From the NCBI RefSeq assembly GCF_001625085.1, contig NZ_BDAW01000087.1, positions 1-42,354 of the forward strand: 42,354 nucleotides of DNA, written 5' to 3'. This document shows positions 1-8,255 of the stretch, in pieces. Source of the DNA: Nocardia acidivorans NBRC 108247. Its GTDB lineage: Bacteria > Actinomycetota > Actinomycetes > Mycobacteriales > Mycobacteriaceae. The notes under the pieces were generated by a model. The model did not search any database. It saw nothing but the letters and a program-made list of their open reading frames with translations, and had not been told where the DNA came from. Both the position numbers and the translations under genes were made by a program. Each line of letters opens with the position of its first letter. The stretch's first letter is position 1.

Positions 1-3000
1 CCCCGCCACCCGGCGCGACACCTCCGCCCGGCAGCACTCCCCCTCCCGGCGCAACGCCGCCGCCCGGCAGCACACCTCCGCCCGGCGCAACGCCTCCCCC
101 GGGCAGCACACCACCACCCGGCAGCACCCCGCCCGCGGGAATGACTCCCCCGGCGGGCAATACGTCTCCTGGCGGGGCAGTTTCTCCGGGGGGATCCACT
201 CCTCCGGCAGGCAGTACGCCTCCTGGCGGCGCGACTTCTCCAGGCGGATCCAATCCCCCGGCAGGCAACACTTCTCCGGGTGGCGCGACTTCTCCAGGCG
301 GATCCAATCCCCCGGCAGGCAGTACGCCTCCTGGCGGCGCGACTTCTCCAGGCGGATCCAATCCCCCGGCAGGCAACACGCCTCCGGGTGGTGGCGCTCC
401 CGCCGGAGGCACTACTCCTCCGGCTGGCAACCCTCCCGACGCGACGACACCGGGCGGTAGCGGTGATCCCGGCACCAATTCGGCGCTCGGGAACGGCGCG
501 GGACCGGCTGCCGATCCGGAACCGGCTGCCGCACCGAATTGTGTTGCGCTGACCGTGCATTCGACCTCCGCTTCGACCACGGCGGAGTTGACCGGGCTGA
601 ATCGGAAGGATGGGACGCCCTACCGGACCACGGTCGAGCGGGATGTGCGGCCGCAGATCGTCGGTGTGTACACCGATTTGGATCGGGCGCGGGTCACCGA
701 TGCGCGGTTGCACGCGGAGATCGATTCGCGGTTCTCGTCGAGTCCGAGTGCGCTCAAGATCGCGGCGATCATCGGGGCGGTGTTGTGCACGCTCATCGCG
801 CTGAGCTGCCTGCACCTCATCGATTCCGCCGACGGCCGCCGGGCGCGGCGATTCCGGCCCGCCCGCTGGTGGCGGTTCGGCGCGGTCGACGGCGTGCTGC
901 TCGGCACCTTGGCACTGTGGCATGTGATCGGGGCCAATACCTCCGATGACGGTTACATCCTCACCATGGCTCGGGTGTCCAAGCACGCCGGGTACACCGC
1001 GAACTACTACCGCTGGTTCCAGGTCGCCGAAGCGCCGTTCGGCTGGCCGTACGAACTCCTCGCGCAGATGACGCGGGTGAGCGACGCCAGCCTGTGGCTG
1101 CGGCTGCCGTCCCTGCTGGCGGGCATCCTGTGCTGGCTGGTGATCAGCCGGGAAGTGCTGCCGCGCCTGGGTTCCCGGGTGCGCGCGAATTCCGCCGCCC
1201 GCTGGACCGCCGGACTGGTCTTCCTGGCCATCTGGCTCCCGTTCAACAACGGCCTGCGCCCGGAACCCCTCATCGCCCTCGGCGCACTGCTCACCTGGTG
1301 CTCCATGGAGCGCGCCATCGCCACCCGGCGCCTGCTGCCCGCCGCGGTAGCAGCGCTCATCGCGGCCTTCTCCCTCGCCGCGGGCCCGAGCGGCCTGATC
1401 TGCCTGGCCGCGTTGATCGCCGGCTCACGTTCGGTGGTCCGCACCGTAATCGCCCGCGCCCGAACCGATTCCGGCAGCGCGCCGAGTGCGTCCGCGGGCC
1501 GCGATCCCGGCGCGGAAACCGAAGAGGGAGGTGGCCGAACCTCCCTCCGCCACGGCGATGTCGATCAGGATCCCGCCGCCGGTGCGGTACGCGGCCGCGA
1601 GATCGCTTCGGCCAGTGGCCATTCCGGGGGGAAGCTGCTCCGATACGGTGCATTGGCGGCTCCCATCATCGCGGCCGGGGTCCTGGTGCTGGTGGTGGTG
1701 TTCGCGGATCAGACGGTGGCTTCGGTGTTGGAGGCCACCCGGGTGCGGACGGTCGTCGGACCGAATCTGACCTGGGTGGACGAGCCGACGCGCTGGGAAT
1801 CGCTCCTATCGCTGACACCGGACGGTTCGCTGGCACGCCGGTTCGGGATTCTCGCAATGCTGTTGTGCCTGGGCGTTTGCGTGCTTGTCGCGCGCGGGCG
1901 GGGCGGGCGGATTCCGGATACGGCGCGCGGGCCGGTGGCGCGGGTGCTGGGCATTGTGTTCATGTCACCGCTGCTGATGATGTTCACCCCAACCAAGTGG
2001 ACGCATCACTTCGGGGTGTACGCGGGACTGGCCGCCGCGCTGGCCGCGATCACCACGGTCGCGTTGAGCGGCACCAGGATTCGCGCACCGTATCGGCGCT
2101 CGCTGTTCGGGGCGGCCGTGCTGTTCCTGCTGGCGATCACCTTCACCGGATCGAATGGCTGGTGGTATGTCTCCGGATACGGCGTCTCGTGGCCGGACCG
2201 TGCCCCCACGCTCGGCGGGCTGAGCCTTGCCACCCTCCTGCTGATCCTGACGGCACTGTGCCTGGCGGTGGCGGGCCGGCGGTACTACCGCGAGCCCTAC
2301 GGAACCGACTCTCCCACAAGCCGTTTCGACCGATTCCGCCCGCTGACTATCGCGACCGCCGCACTGGTGCTGTTCGAGGCGGCGTCCATGGCACACGCCG
2401 CTTACGACCGATACCCGGCGTATTCGGTGGCGCTGTCCAACCTGCGCGCACTCGCGGGCAAGGACTGCGCCCTGGCGGACGACGTGCTGGTGGAGACGGA
2501 TACCCCGGGCTCCTTACTCCAGCCGTACACCGGAAAGACCGCCGACGGTCTGTCCGCCGGCAATGTCGGATTCACCGCCAATGGCGTCGGTGATCTCCTG
2601 CCCGATCCCGGGCCGGGCGGTCAGTCCGGTCCACCGTCGGGCAGCGGACCGCCCCCGGGCGGCGGCCCCTCCGGCGGTCCGGGCAGCGGTCCCGGCGGAC
2701 CTCCCGGCGCTCCCGGCGGCACGACCACCGAGACCGGAATCAATGGCAGCACGGTGGCTTTGCCCTTCGGCCTGGACCCGGCGCGCACCCCCGTCCTGGG
2801 CAGCTACGCCACCGGCGACAAACAGCCCGCCCACCTGACCACCCAGTGGTACCGCATGGATCTGGCTGCCGTACAGCAGGATTCGGCCTATCGGGTACTG
2901 GTGTTGACCGTCGCCGGACGCATCGAGGACCAACAGCTCCGAGTCGAGTTCGCGCACCGCGCCGATGACGGCACCGTGCGCCCGCTCGGCGATCTGCCGC

Positions 3001-3539
3001 CGCCGAGTGTCGGCGGCGCGCCCATGTGGCGCAATCTGCCGATCGCCCTGGATCGAATTCCCGCGCAGACCAATGCGATTCGCCTGGTCGCCAAGGTCGA
3101 CGCGCTCACCGGCAAACAGTGGATCGCGCTCACCCCGCCCCGGCTGCCACGCCTGGCCACCCTGGATTCGGTGGTCGGCCACTCCGAGCCGGTGCTGACG
3201 GATTTCCATGTGGGACTTGCCTTCCCGTGCCAGCATCCGCTGGATCACAAGGATGGCGTGGCGGAGCTGCCCGGCTGGCGCATTACCCCGGACAAGCTCA
3301 ATGCGCAGGTCTCCAGCTCCTGGGAGGGTGATTCCGGCGGCGGCCCCCTGGGCTGGATCAACCTGGTGTTGCAGCCCCGCACCGTCCCGGCCTATCTCGA
3401 GAATGATTGGACCCGGGATTGGGGTGAACTCCAGCGCTACCAGTTCGCGGCCAATGCCCGTGCGCCGCAGGCGGATATCGGTGTCAGCGTCGAAAACCGC
3501 TGGGGCTGGACCGATGACGACCCCATCAAGGTCAAATAG
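1..3539 (+). CDS. Emb-family arabinosyltransferase, 5'-truncated by window edge
   Basis: Membrane arabinosyltransferase of the EmbA/B/C (GT53) family, which transfers arabinofuranose from decaprenyl-phospho-arabinose onto arabinogalactan or lipoarabinomannan outside the membrane. The frame is open from base 3, so the true start lies off the window; the first visible ATG is at 141. About 130 residues of Pro/Gly-rich repeats are followed by a periplasmic-domain remnant, a TM near 208-228, then the family hallmark NTSDDGYILTMAR. The Met in ILTMAR (codon 966-968) aligns with M. tuberculosis EmbB M306, the ethambutol-resistance hotspot. Further motifs are PFGWPYELL, VSDASLWLRLPS and FNNGLRPEPLI, then several TMs and a C-terminal carbohydrate-binding-like region. 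That region carries a second Pro/Gly-rich insert (nt about 2610-2720). It converges on an antigen-85-like gene. Which paralogue (A, B or C) cannot be decided here. Confidence 0.93.
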   Translation, partial: PPPGATPPPGSTPPPGATPPPGSTPPPGATPPPGSTPPPGSTPPAGMTPPAGNTSPGGAVSPGGSTPPAGSTPPGGATSPGGSNPPAGNTSPGGATSPGGSNPPAGSTPPGGATSPGGSNPPAGNTPPGGGAPAGGTTPPAGNPPDATTPGGSGDPGTNSALGNGAGPAADPEPAAAPNCVALTVHSTSASTTAELTGLNRKDGTPYRTTVERDVRPQIVGVYTDLDRARVTDARLHAEIDSRFSSSPSALKIAAIIGAVLCTLIALSCLHLIDSADGRRARRFRPARWWRFGAVDGVLLGTLALWHVIGANTSDDGYILTMARVSKHAGYTANYYRWFQVAEAPFGWPYELLAQMTRVSDASLWLRLPSLLAGILCWLVISREVLPRLGSRVRANSAARWTAGLVFLAIWLPFNNGLRPEPLIALGALLTWCSMERAIATRRLLPAAVAALIAAFSLAAGPSGLICLAALIAGSRSVVRTVIARARTDSGSAPSASAGRDPGAETEEGGGRTSLRHGDVDQDPAAGAVRGREIASASGHSGGKLLRYGALAAPIIAAGVLVLVVVFADQTVASVLEATRVRTVVGPNLTWVDEPTRWESLLSLTPDGSLARRFGILAMLLCLGVCVLVARGRGGRIPDTARGPVARVLGIVFMSPLLMMFTPTKWTHHFGVYAGLAAALAAITTVALSGTRIRAPYRRSLFGAAVLFLLAITFTGSNGWWYVSGYGVSWPDRAPTLGGLSLATLLLILTALCLAVAGRRYYREPYGTDSPTSRFDRFRPLTIATAALVLFEAASMAHAAYDRYPAYSVALSNLRALAGKDCALADDVLVETDTPGSLLQPYTGKTADGLSAGNVGFTANGVGDLLPDPGPGGQSGPPSGSGPPPGGGPSGGPGSGPGGPPGAPGGTTTETGINGSTVALPFGLDPARTPVLGSYATGDKQPAHLTTQWYRMDLAAVQQDSAYRVLVLTVAGRIEDQQLRVEFAHRADDGTVRPLGDLPPPSVGGAPMWRNLPIALDRIPAQTNAIRLVAKVDALTGKQWIALTPPRLPRLATLDSVVGHSEPVLTDFHVGLAFPCQHPLDHKDGVAELPGWRITPDKLNAQVSSSWEGDSGGGPLGWINLVLQPRTVPAYLENDWTRDWGELQRYQFAANARAPQADIGVSVENRWGWTDDDPIKVK
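3..122 (+). repeat. 36-bp-period Pro/Gly coding repeat in emb
   Basis: In the emb frame this stretch encodes alternating TPPPGS and TPPPGA blocks, 12 residues (36 bp) per period, running from the window start into the first visible Met. It is low-complexity coding DNA. Confidence 0.8.
231..392 (+). repeat. Three tandem 54-bp coding repeats in emb
   Basis: Units start at 231, 285 and 339 and are nearly identical. Each encodes 18 residues beginning ATSPGGSNPPAG and each contains a GGATCC. The near-identity at DNA level suggests recent slippage or unequal exchange within the gene. Confidence 0.9.
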
Positions 3540-3561
3540 CCGACACAACCGAGCAAAAGAA

Positions 3562-3594
3562 ACCGCCGCGGTCCGAATTCCGGACCGCGGCGGT
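3562..3594. terminator. Bidirectional terminator between emb and antigen-85-like gene
   Basis: A perfect 14-bp stem (3562-3575 with 3581-3594) and 5-nt loop are followed by GCTTTT on the plus strand and a T-rich stretch on the minus strand. It sits between two convergent genes. Confidence 0.9.
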
Positions 3595-3608
3595 GCTTTT
3601 CGTTATAC

Positions 3609-4769
3609 CTACTTCTGCGGCGGCTGCCCGCCACCGGGCGGACCGTCACCCGGCGGCTGCTGTCCACCGGGCGGCTGCGCCCCCGGGGGCAGCGGCTTAC
3701 CGATGTGCTGCGCGATATCGGGCATCAGGCGATTGGCCACCTGCTCCCATTGCCCCCAGTTGTGCACCCCGATGCTCGGGAAGTCGTAGGTGACATTGTC
3801 ATAACCCAGCGCCTGCAACCGCGACTGGAACGCCTTGGTATTGGCCAGCGCGATCCCCTCCAGCGGCATGCCCTGGATGATGGCGTCCGGTGACGACAGA
3901 TCCTGTTGCGCCGGAACGGCACTGCCCGCGGCGATGTACAGCCGCGTGTTGTTGGCGATCAGCGTCGGCGCGAAGGCGACCGCGTCGAGCCGCTCCCACT
4001 CCGGGCTGCCCGCCGCCGCCATGGCGTCGATGTTGTAGCCACCGGCGGCGAGCATGGCCAGCCGCAGGGCTTCCCGCATTCCGGGGGCGGACGAGTGCAG
4101 ATACCCCGAAAGCGATCCGGCGTACACGAACTGGTCCGGATGGTAGGCGGCCAGCACCACCGCGGCGCTGCCGCCGCTGGAGAGCCCGAACACCCCGTTG
4201 CGAGAGTCGCTGAACCCCAGCCGGTCTCGCAACGCGTTGCGCAGATTCTGGGTGAGGAAGGTTTCCCACTTGTAGGTATTGGTCTTGCCCGCGGTCTCGT
4301 CCCATCCCGCGATGGCCGATCCCGAATCCCGGCTCGGCAGCATGGAGGCGTCGGGATTGACGCCGAAGAAGCTGCTCGGCTCATGCCAGTCCGCGTAGAA
4401 ACTCGATTCGCCGCCGACCGGGGTGACGACATTGATATTGAACTTGGCGAGCTGGGCCGGAATACCGGTGTGCAGCTCCCACCCGTTCATATCGTTCTGG
4501 GCCCGTTCGCCGTCGAGCAGATAGACCACCCGATCGGTATTGCCGTCCGCCGCCCGCCAGATCCGTGATTTGATCGCTCCCATGGGGGAATCGACCATGA
4601 AGTCGAATCCCGCCGGGTCGTATTCCGCCGTGGCGGGTCCAGCCGCCACCACCGACGCCCCGAAGGGAACGAGTGCCACCGCGACGGCGCCGACCACCGT
4701 CCGCCTGGCCCATCCACCCCGGGATCTGTGTCGGCGCTCCTGCGCCCCTCGCACAGCCACGCCACGCAT
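3609..4769 (-). CDS. Antigen 85-like mycolyltransferase/esterase
   Basis: Secreted alpha/beta-hydrolase of the antigen-85 family, expected to transfer mycolic acids between trehalose mycolates and arabinogalactan. The N-terminus has an Arg-rich segment and hydrophobic signal peptide ending near AGPATAEY (about residue 50). Visible motifs are VVYLLDG, VGGESSFYADW, the nucleophile elbow GLSSGGSAA (Ser197), an acidic residue in MPLEG (Glu304) and GVHNWGQWEQ (His336), matching the Ser-Glu-His triad order of Ag85. The last about 25 residues are a Pro/Gly/Gln-rich tail not typical of Ag85A/B/C. It faces the emb gene across a shared terminator; both act on the mycolyl-arabinogalactan envelope. It could be a carboxylesterase without mycolyltransferase activity. 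Confidence 0.9.
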   Translation of the reverse strand: MRGVAVRGAQERRHRSRGGWARRTVVGAVAVALVPFGASVVAAGPATAEYDPAGFDFMVDSPMGAIKSRIWRAADGNTDRVVYLLDGERAQNDMNGWELHTGIPAQLAKFNINVVTPVGGESSFYADWHEPSSFFGVNPDASMLPSRDSGSAIAGWDETAGKTNTYKWETFLTQNLRNALRDRLGFSDSRNGVFGLSSGGSAAVVLAAYHPDQFVYAGSLSGYLHSSAPGMREALRLAMLAAGGYNIDAMAAAGSPEWERLDAVAFAPTLIANNTRLYIAAGSAVPAQQDLSSPDAIIQGMPLEGIALANTKAFQSRLQALGYDNVTYDFPSIGVHNWGQWEQVANRLMPDIAQHIGKPLPPGAQPPGGQQPPGDGPPGGGQPPQK

Positions 4770-4902
4770 ATCCTGTTATGCCCTTCCGTTGTGCGGCCCG
4801 ACTCGGCCACTCCCCACACCGACCCGCGCCGCCTCCTAAGGGCCGCAGCCGATCTCGCCGAGCAGCATAACGCGCCCGTCACGCCCCGTCCCCACCGAAT
4901 GA

Positions 4903-4934
4903 GAACCTGGACAATCGATCACCCGTCCAGGTTC
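4903..4934 (-). terminator. Hairpin terminator downstream of the 4942-5403 gene
   Basis: Perfect 10-bp inverted repeat (4903-4912 with 4925-4934) with a 12-nt loop, directly after the stop codon at 4942 of the minus-strand gene. No long T-run is visible. Confidence 0.6.
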
Positions 4935-4941
4935 GTGCCTG

Positions 4942-5403
4942 TCAATCCACTCCGGAGGCGGCGGGTGCGCTCACGGTGAAGGCGGCGCTGCGCCCGCGCG
5001 CGTCCAGTCGACCATCACCCCAACTGGCACCGGCGTATCCGTCGACCTCGATGGCGTACTCCCCCGCCGCGAGCGTCTCGGGCAGACGCACCGAGGCCCA
5101 CGGATGGCCGTCGACCAACTCCACATAGGTCCGCTCCATCCCGGATCCCAACGCCACCAGGAAGATTCGCGCGTACTCCAACTTCATATGCGCCGCCGTC
5201 GCGCTCTCGGGTGCCCAGCCGACCCCGAGTCGCCCCGCGGTCTCGCCGAATTCGACGGTGACCCGCAGCCTCGCCTCCCCCTCCAGCCCCGCCTGATAGC
5301 TCACGACATCCTCCTCGACCACCCGGCCGCGCGCGCCCCACCGACGACGCCCCGACCAGGCATTGCTGTCCTCCAGGCTGGCACGAAGACCGCGGCGAGG
5401 CAA
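4942..5403 (-). CDS. Hypothetical protein, family not recognised
   Basis: About 153 residues from a TTG start; a GTG at 5322 (126 residues) is an alternative and no strong ribosome-binding site decides. There is no signal peptide or TM helix. The sequence alternates short hydrophobic and charged stretches (LRVTVEFGE, KLEYARIFLVAL, EYAIEVDGYAG) and reads like an all-beta domain. A hairpin terminator follows directly and the gene is divergent from the trp genes. The minus-strand frame has strong third-position GC and no good competitor, so I regard it as real. I do not know its function. Confidence 0.6.
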   Translation of the reverse strand: MPRRGLRASLEDSNAWSGRRRWGARGRVVEEDVVSYQAGLEGEARLRVTVEFGETAGRLGVGWAPESATAAHMKLEYARIFLVALGSGMERTYVELVDGHPWASVRLPETLAAGEYAIEVDGYAGASWGDGRLDARGRSAAFTVSAPAASGVD

Positions 5404-5490
5404 TGTGGCCGCCCGGTCCGCGCACCACGCGCGTCAACCGCTTGCCGGAGGGGCGGGTGAGTGTCTGGCAGTGGCGACGCACGTGGCTGT

Positions 5491-5496
5491 TAGGCT
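5491..5496 (+). promoter_or_regulatory. -10 element for leaderless trpM transcription
   Basis: TAGGCT fits the actinobacterial -10 pattern TAnnnT and lies exactly 6 nt before the ATG at 5503, with no Shine-Dalgarno sequence between. That spacing is the usual signature of a leaderless mRNA. No convincing -35 is visible. Confidence 0.5.
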
Positions 5497-5502
5497 GCGG
5501 TC

Positions 5503-5667
5503 ATGTCCCTCAGCGTCCGTCTCGCCCCCGGTTGCCGCCCGCGCGGCTGCCGCGCGCCGGCGCGACGGGTGCTGGGTCGGCGGGTCCGGTATGTGATCGG
5601 ATCCGAGCCCGGGCAGGTCAACGGCATGCGATGGCTCGGCGCGTCGCGCGCCGGACAGGGCGTCTGA
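5503..5667 (+). CDS. trpM: Small Trp-operon protein TrpM-like
   Basis: A 54-residue Arg/Cys-rich protein containing GCRPRGCRAPARRV, RRVRYVIGSEPGQVNG and MRW. From memory this matches the short protein called TrpM or TrpX encoded just before trpB in Streptomyces and other actinomycetes (trpCXBA order), of unclear role in tryptophan metabolism. Its position 140-odd bases upstream of trpB supports the call. The start appears leaderless. It is too short and too compositionally biased for most gene finders. The alternative plus-strand frame over the same bases reads as Arg/Ser/Pro noise. Confidence 0.75.
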   Translation: MSLSVRLAPGCRPRGCRAPARRVLGRRVRYVIGSEPGQVNGMRWLGASRAGQGV

Positions 5668-5809
5668 GGAGCTTCAGCTCCCAGCCCCGCCGTCTCCTCA
5701 GCGAGCGTGTTCCCGACTCCGCGGTGAGTCGGGATTCGGCGCGCGGATACGCGTCTTCAGACCCCGACCCGAGCCGGACGACCGGGGGCGCATGCCCTGG
5801 GAGCAGACC

Positions 5810-7042
5810 ATGACCAGTGAATTCTTCATACCCGATTCCGATGACCGAATCCCCAGCGCCGCAGGGTATTTCGGTGATTTCGGCGGCAAGTTCATTCCGG
5901 AGGCGCTCGTCGCCGCGGTGGACGAGGTGGCAGCCGAATACGACAGGGCCAAACTGGACCCGGCATTCGTCGCCGAGTTCGACGCGCTGCTGGCCGACTA
6001 CGCGGGCCGTCCGACCACCCTCACCGAGACGCCGCGATTCGCGGCGCACGCGGGCGGGGCGCGGATCTTCCTCAAGCGCGAGGACCTGAACCACACCGGT
6101 TCACACAAGATCAACAACGTCCTGGGCCAGGCCCTGCTCACCCGGCGCATGGGCAAGCGTCGGGTGATCGCCGAAACCGGTGCGGGATCGCACGGCGTCG
6201 CGACCGCGACCGCCTGTGCGCTCTTCGGCCTCGAATGCACCGTGTACATGGGTGAAGTCGATATGGCGCGCCAGGCGCTCAATGTGGCGCGCATGGAAAT
6301 GCTGGGGGCGCAGGTCGTTCCGGTGACCTCCGGGTCGCGCACCCTCAAGGACGCCATCAATGAGACGTTCCGCGATTGGGTCGCCAATGCCGACACCACG
6401 CACTACATCTTCGGCACGGTGGCTGGCCCGCATCCCTTCCCCGCCATGATTCGCGATTTCCAGCGCGTGATCGGCGTGGAGGCGCGACGCCAAATCCTCC
6501 GGCGCGCGGGCCGTCTGCCCGATGCGGCAATCGCCTGCGTCGGCGGCGGATCCAATGCCATCGGCCTGTTCCACCCCTTCCTCGGCGATGAGCGGGTGCG
6601 GCTGATCGGCTGCGAGGCGGCCGGGCACGGTATCGAGACCGGCGAGCACGCCGCGACGCTGAGTGCGGGCGAACCCGGCATCCTGCACGGCTCCCGCTCC
6701 TTCGTACTCCAGGACGATGAGGGTCAGATCACCGAACCCTGTTCCATCTCAGCGGGTCTCGACTATCCCGGCATCGGTCCGGAGCACGCGTACCTGCACG
6801 ATATCGGCCGCGGCGAATACCGCCCGATCACCGATGACGCGGCCATGCGGGCGTTCGCGCTGCTGTCCGCCACCGAGGGCATCATTCCCGCGATCGAGAG
6901 CGCGCACGCGCTGGCCGGAGCCCTGGAGGTCGGCCGCGAACTCGGTTCGGACGGACTGATTCTGGTCAATCTCTCCGGCCGCGGCGATAAGGATATGGAT
7001 ACCGCGACCAAGTACTTCGCCCGGCGGGCGGTCGCCCAGTGA
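5810..7042 (+). CDS. trpB: Tryptophan synthase beta subunit
   Basis: PLP-dependent beta subunit, condensing indole and serine to L-tryptophan in the alpha2-beta2 complex. The start is the ATG at 5810, with GGGAG 6 nt upstream; an in-frame ATG at 5792 would add six residues. About 410 residues, usual for the family. Visible: GYFGDFGGKFIPE near the N-terminus, HTGSHKINN with PLP lysine K100 (codon 6107-6109), ETGAGSHGVATA, the phosphate-binding loop GGGSNAIG, and a C-terminal NLSGRGDKDMDT. Its stop overlaps the trpA GTG by 4 nt (GTGA), implying translational coupling. Confidence 0.98.
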   Translation: MTSEFFIPDSDDRIPSAAGYFGDFGGKFIPEALVAAVDEVAAEYDRAKLDPAFVAEFDALLADYAGRPTTLTETPRFAAHAGGARIFLKREDLNHTGSHKINNVLGQALLTRRMGKRRVIAETGAGSHGVATATACALFGLECTVYMGEVDMARQALNVARMEMLGAQVVPVTSGSRTLKDAINETFRDWVANADTTHYIFGTVAGPHPFPAMIRDFQRVIGVEARRQILRRAGRLPDAAIACVGGGSNAIGLFHPFLGDERVRLIGCEAAGHGIETGEHAATLSAGEPGILHGSRSFVLQDDEGQITEPCSISAGLDYPGIGPEHAYLHDIGRGEYRPITDDAAMRAFALLSATEGIIPAIESAHALAGALEVGRELGSDGLILVNLSGRGDKDMDTATKYFARRAVAQ

Positions 7043-7851
7043 GCGGGAACCGGCAACTGCTGACCGATACCCTCGCCAAGACCGCGGGCGAGAACCGCGC
7101 CGCGCTCATCGCGTATCTGCCCGCCGGTTTCCCCACCGTCGACGGCGGTATCACCGCGATGACCACCATCCTGGAGAGTGGGGCCGATATCTTCGAAGTC
7201 GGTCTGCCGCACAGTGATCCGGTGCTGGACGGCCCGATCGTCCAAACCGCCGACGATATCGCCCTGCGCGGCGGACTCCGGATCAAGGATGTGCTGCGCA
7301 CGGTGCGCGCGGTGTACGCGGCGACCGGTAAACCGATTCTGATCATGAGTTACTGGAATCCCATCCAGCGCTACGGAATCGAGCGTTTCACCACCGAACT
7401 GGCCGCGGCGGGCGGCGCAGGGTGCATCCTCTCGGATCTACCGGTCCAGGAATCGACGGAATGGCGCGCCCGTGCCGACGCACTGGGCTTGGCAACGGTT
7501 TTCGTGGTCGCACCCAGCAGCACCAATGACCGGCTGGCCGAAATAACCACGGCCGGTTCGGGATTCGTCTACGCCTCGGCACTGATGGGAGTCACCGGCA
7601 GCGAACGATCCGTCGGAGCGGCGGCGAGCACCCTGGTGCGACGCGTCAAGGCGACCACCGACCTGCCCGTCTGCGTCGGCATCGGCATCTCCACCCCCGC
7701 CCAGGCCACCGAGGTCGCGGCCTTCGCGGACGGGGTGATCGTCGGCACCGCCCTGGTCAAGGCCCTACTCGACGCGCCGGACGAGCAGACCGGCCTGACC
7801 GCCGTCCGCCACCTCACCACCGCCCTCGCCGACGCCGTGCGCGCACGGTAG
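7039..7851 (+). CDS. trpA: Tryptophan synthase alpha subunit
   Basis: TIM-barrel alpha subunit that cleaves indole-3-glycerol phosphate to indole and glyceraldehyde-3-phosphate; indole passes to TrpB. The start is GTG at 7039, overlapping the trpB stop. 270 residues, normal length. The catalytic motif FEVGLPHSDPVLDGP holds Glu53 and Asp64, aligned with E. coli E49 and D60. PILIMSYWNPI and the phosphate-binding VGIGIST and GVIVGTALV are intact. In most actinomycetes trpA is followed by lgt and preceded by trpC upstream of trpB; neither is here, so this is a detached cassette. Confidence 0.98.
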   Translation: MSGNRQLLTDTLAKTAGENRAALIAYLPAGFPTVDGGITAMTTILESGADIFEVGLPHSDPVLDGPIVQTADDIALRGGLRIKDVLRTVRAVYAATGKPILIMSYWNPIQRYGIERFTTELAAAGGAGCILSDLPVQESTEWRARADALGLATVFVVAPSSTNDRLAEITTAGSGFVYASALMGVTGSERSVGAAASTLVRRVKATTDLPVCVGIGISTPAQATEVAAFADGVIVGTALVKALLDAPDEQTGLTAVRHLTTALADAVRAR

Positions 7852-7888
7852 CGCGGGCGACTCCCCTCGTCGTCCCGGTGTGCCTCTC

Positions 7889-7938
7889 GGCCGGGATCCA
7901 TATCAGCCGGACACGAGCTGAGCGTGTGGATCCCGGCC
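7889..7938. repeat. Palindromic REP-like element / trpA terminator
   Basis: Perfect 12-bp inverted repeat (7889-7900 with 7927-7938) around a 26-nt loop that itself contains CACG/CGTG. It is followed to about 8010 by GC-rich near-repeats with CCGGGATGGCGG- and CCGGTATGACGG-type blocks. It lies 37 bp after trpA and could act as a terminator. The mosaic layout resembles dispersed intergenic repeats of actinobacteria, but copy number cannot be judged from one window. Confidence 0.5.
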
Positions 7939-8020
7939 ACAACATGCCGGGATGGCGGGGAGAACGCACTCCGGTATGACGGGAGAGCGCGTGACGGAAT
8001 GACCGGTCGAGGGGTGGCCG

Positions 8021-8191
8021 TCAGCGGATGCAGGTGGTGCCCGCGGAGAGCACCCCGAGCACGCACTCCGGTGCGGCCGATCCGGTCCCGGCGCCGATAT
8101 GCGGGTAGACGGCGGTCAGGAATCCGTACACGGTGTCCACGACCAGTCCCACTCCCAAACCAGTCAGTACCGACAAGATATTGGGGTCCAT
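8021..8191 (-). CDS. Small hydrophobic protein, unknown
   Basis: A 56-residue protein from the ATG at 8191. One long hydrophobic segment (ILSVLTGLGVGLVVDTVYGF, about residues 4-24) is followed by a Gly/Ala-rich stretch with two Cys (ECVLGVL and TTCIR at the end). It may be a small membrane protein, or a secreted peptide with a Cys pair. It is divergent from the Cys-rich gene at 8256. An upstream in-frame extension to 8293 overlaps that gene and looks non-coding. The ribosome-binding site is weak. Confidence 0.5.
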   Translation of the reverse strand: MDPNILSVLTGLGVGLVVDTVYGFLTAVYPHIGAGTGSAAPECVLGVLSAGTTCIR

Positions 8192-8255
8192 ATCCGCCCA
8201 CAGTAGTCCGGTCTTCGGGGGGCGAGGCGCGGCGAGTTCTGGTTGTATCCCGGCT

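Noticed and set aside
231..392. Considered a CRISPR-like repeat array
   Set aside because: Units are contiguous, in frame and encode Pro/Gly repeats with no spacers.
2514..3548. Long minus-strand open frame (344 codons) antisense to emb
   Set aside because: It mirrors the emb frame in high-GC DNA, reads as Gly/Arg/Gln-rich noise without a domain, and has no ribosome-binding site.
5403..5813. 136-codon plus-strand frame over trpM
   Set aside because: Arg/Ser/Pro noise; the trpM frame encodes the recognisable Cys/Arg motif and GEPGQVNG-like segment.
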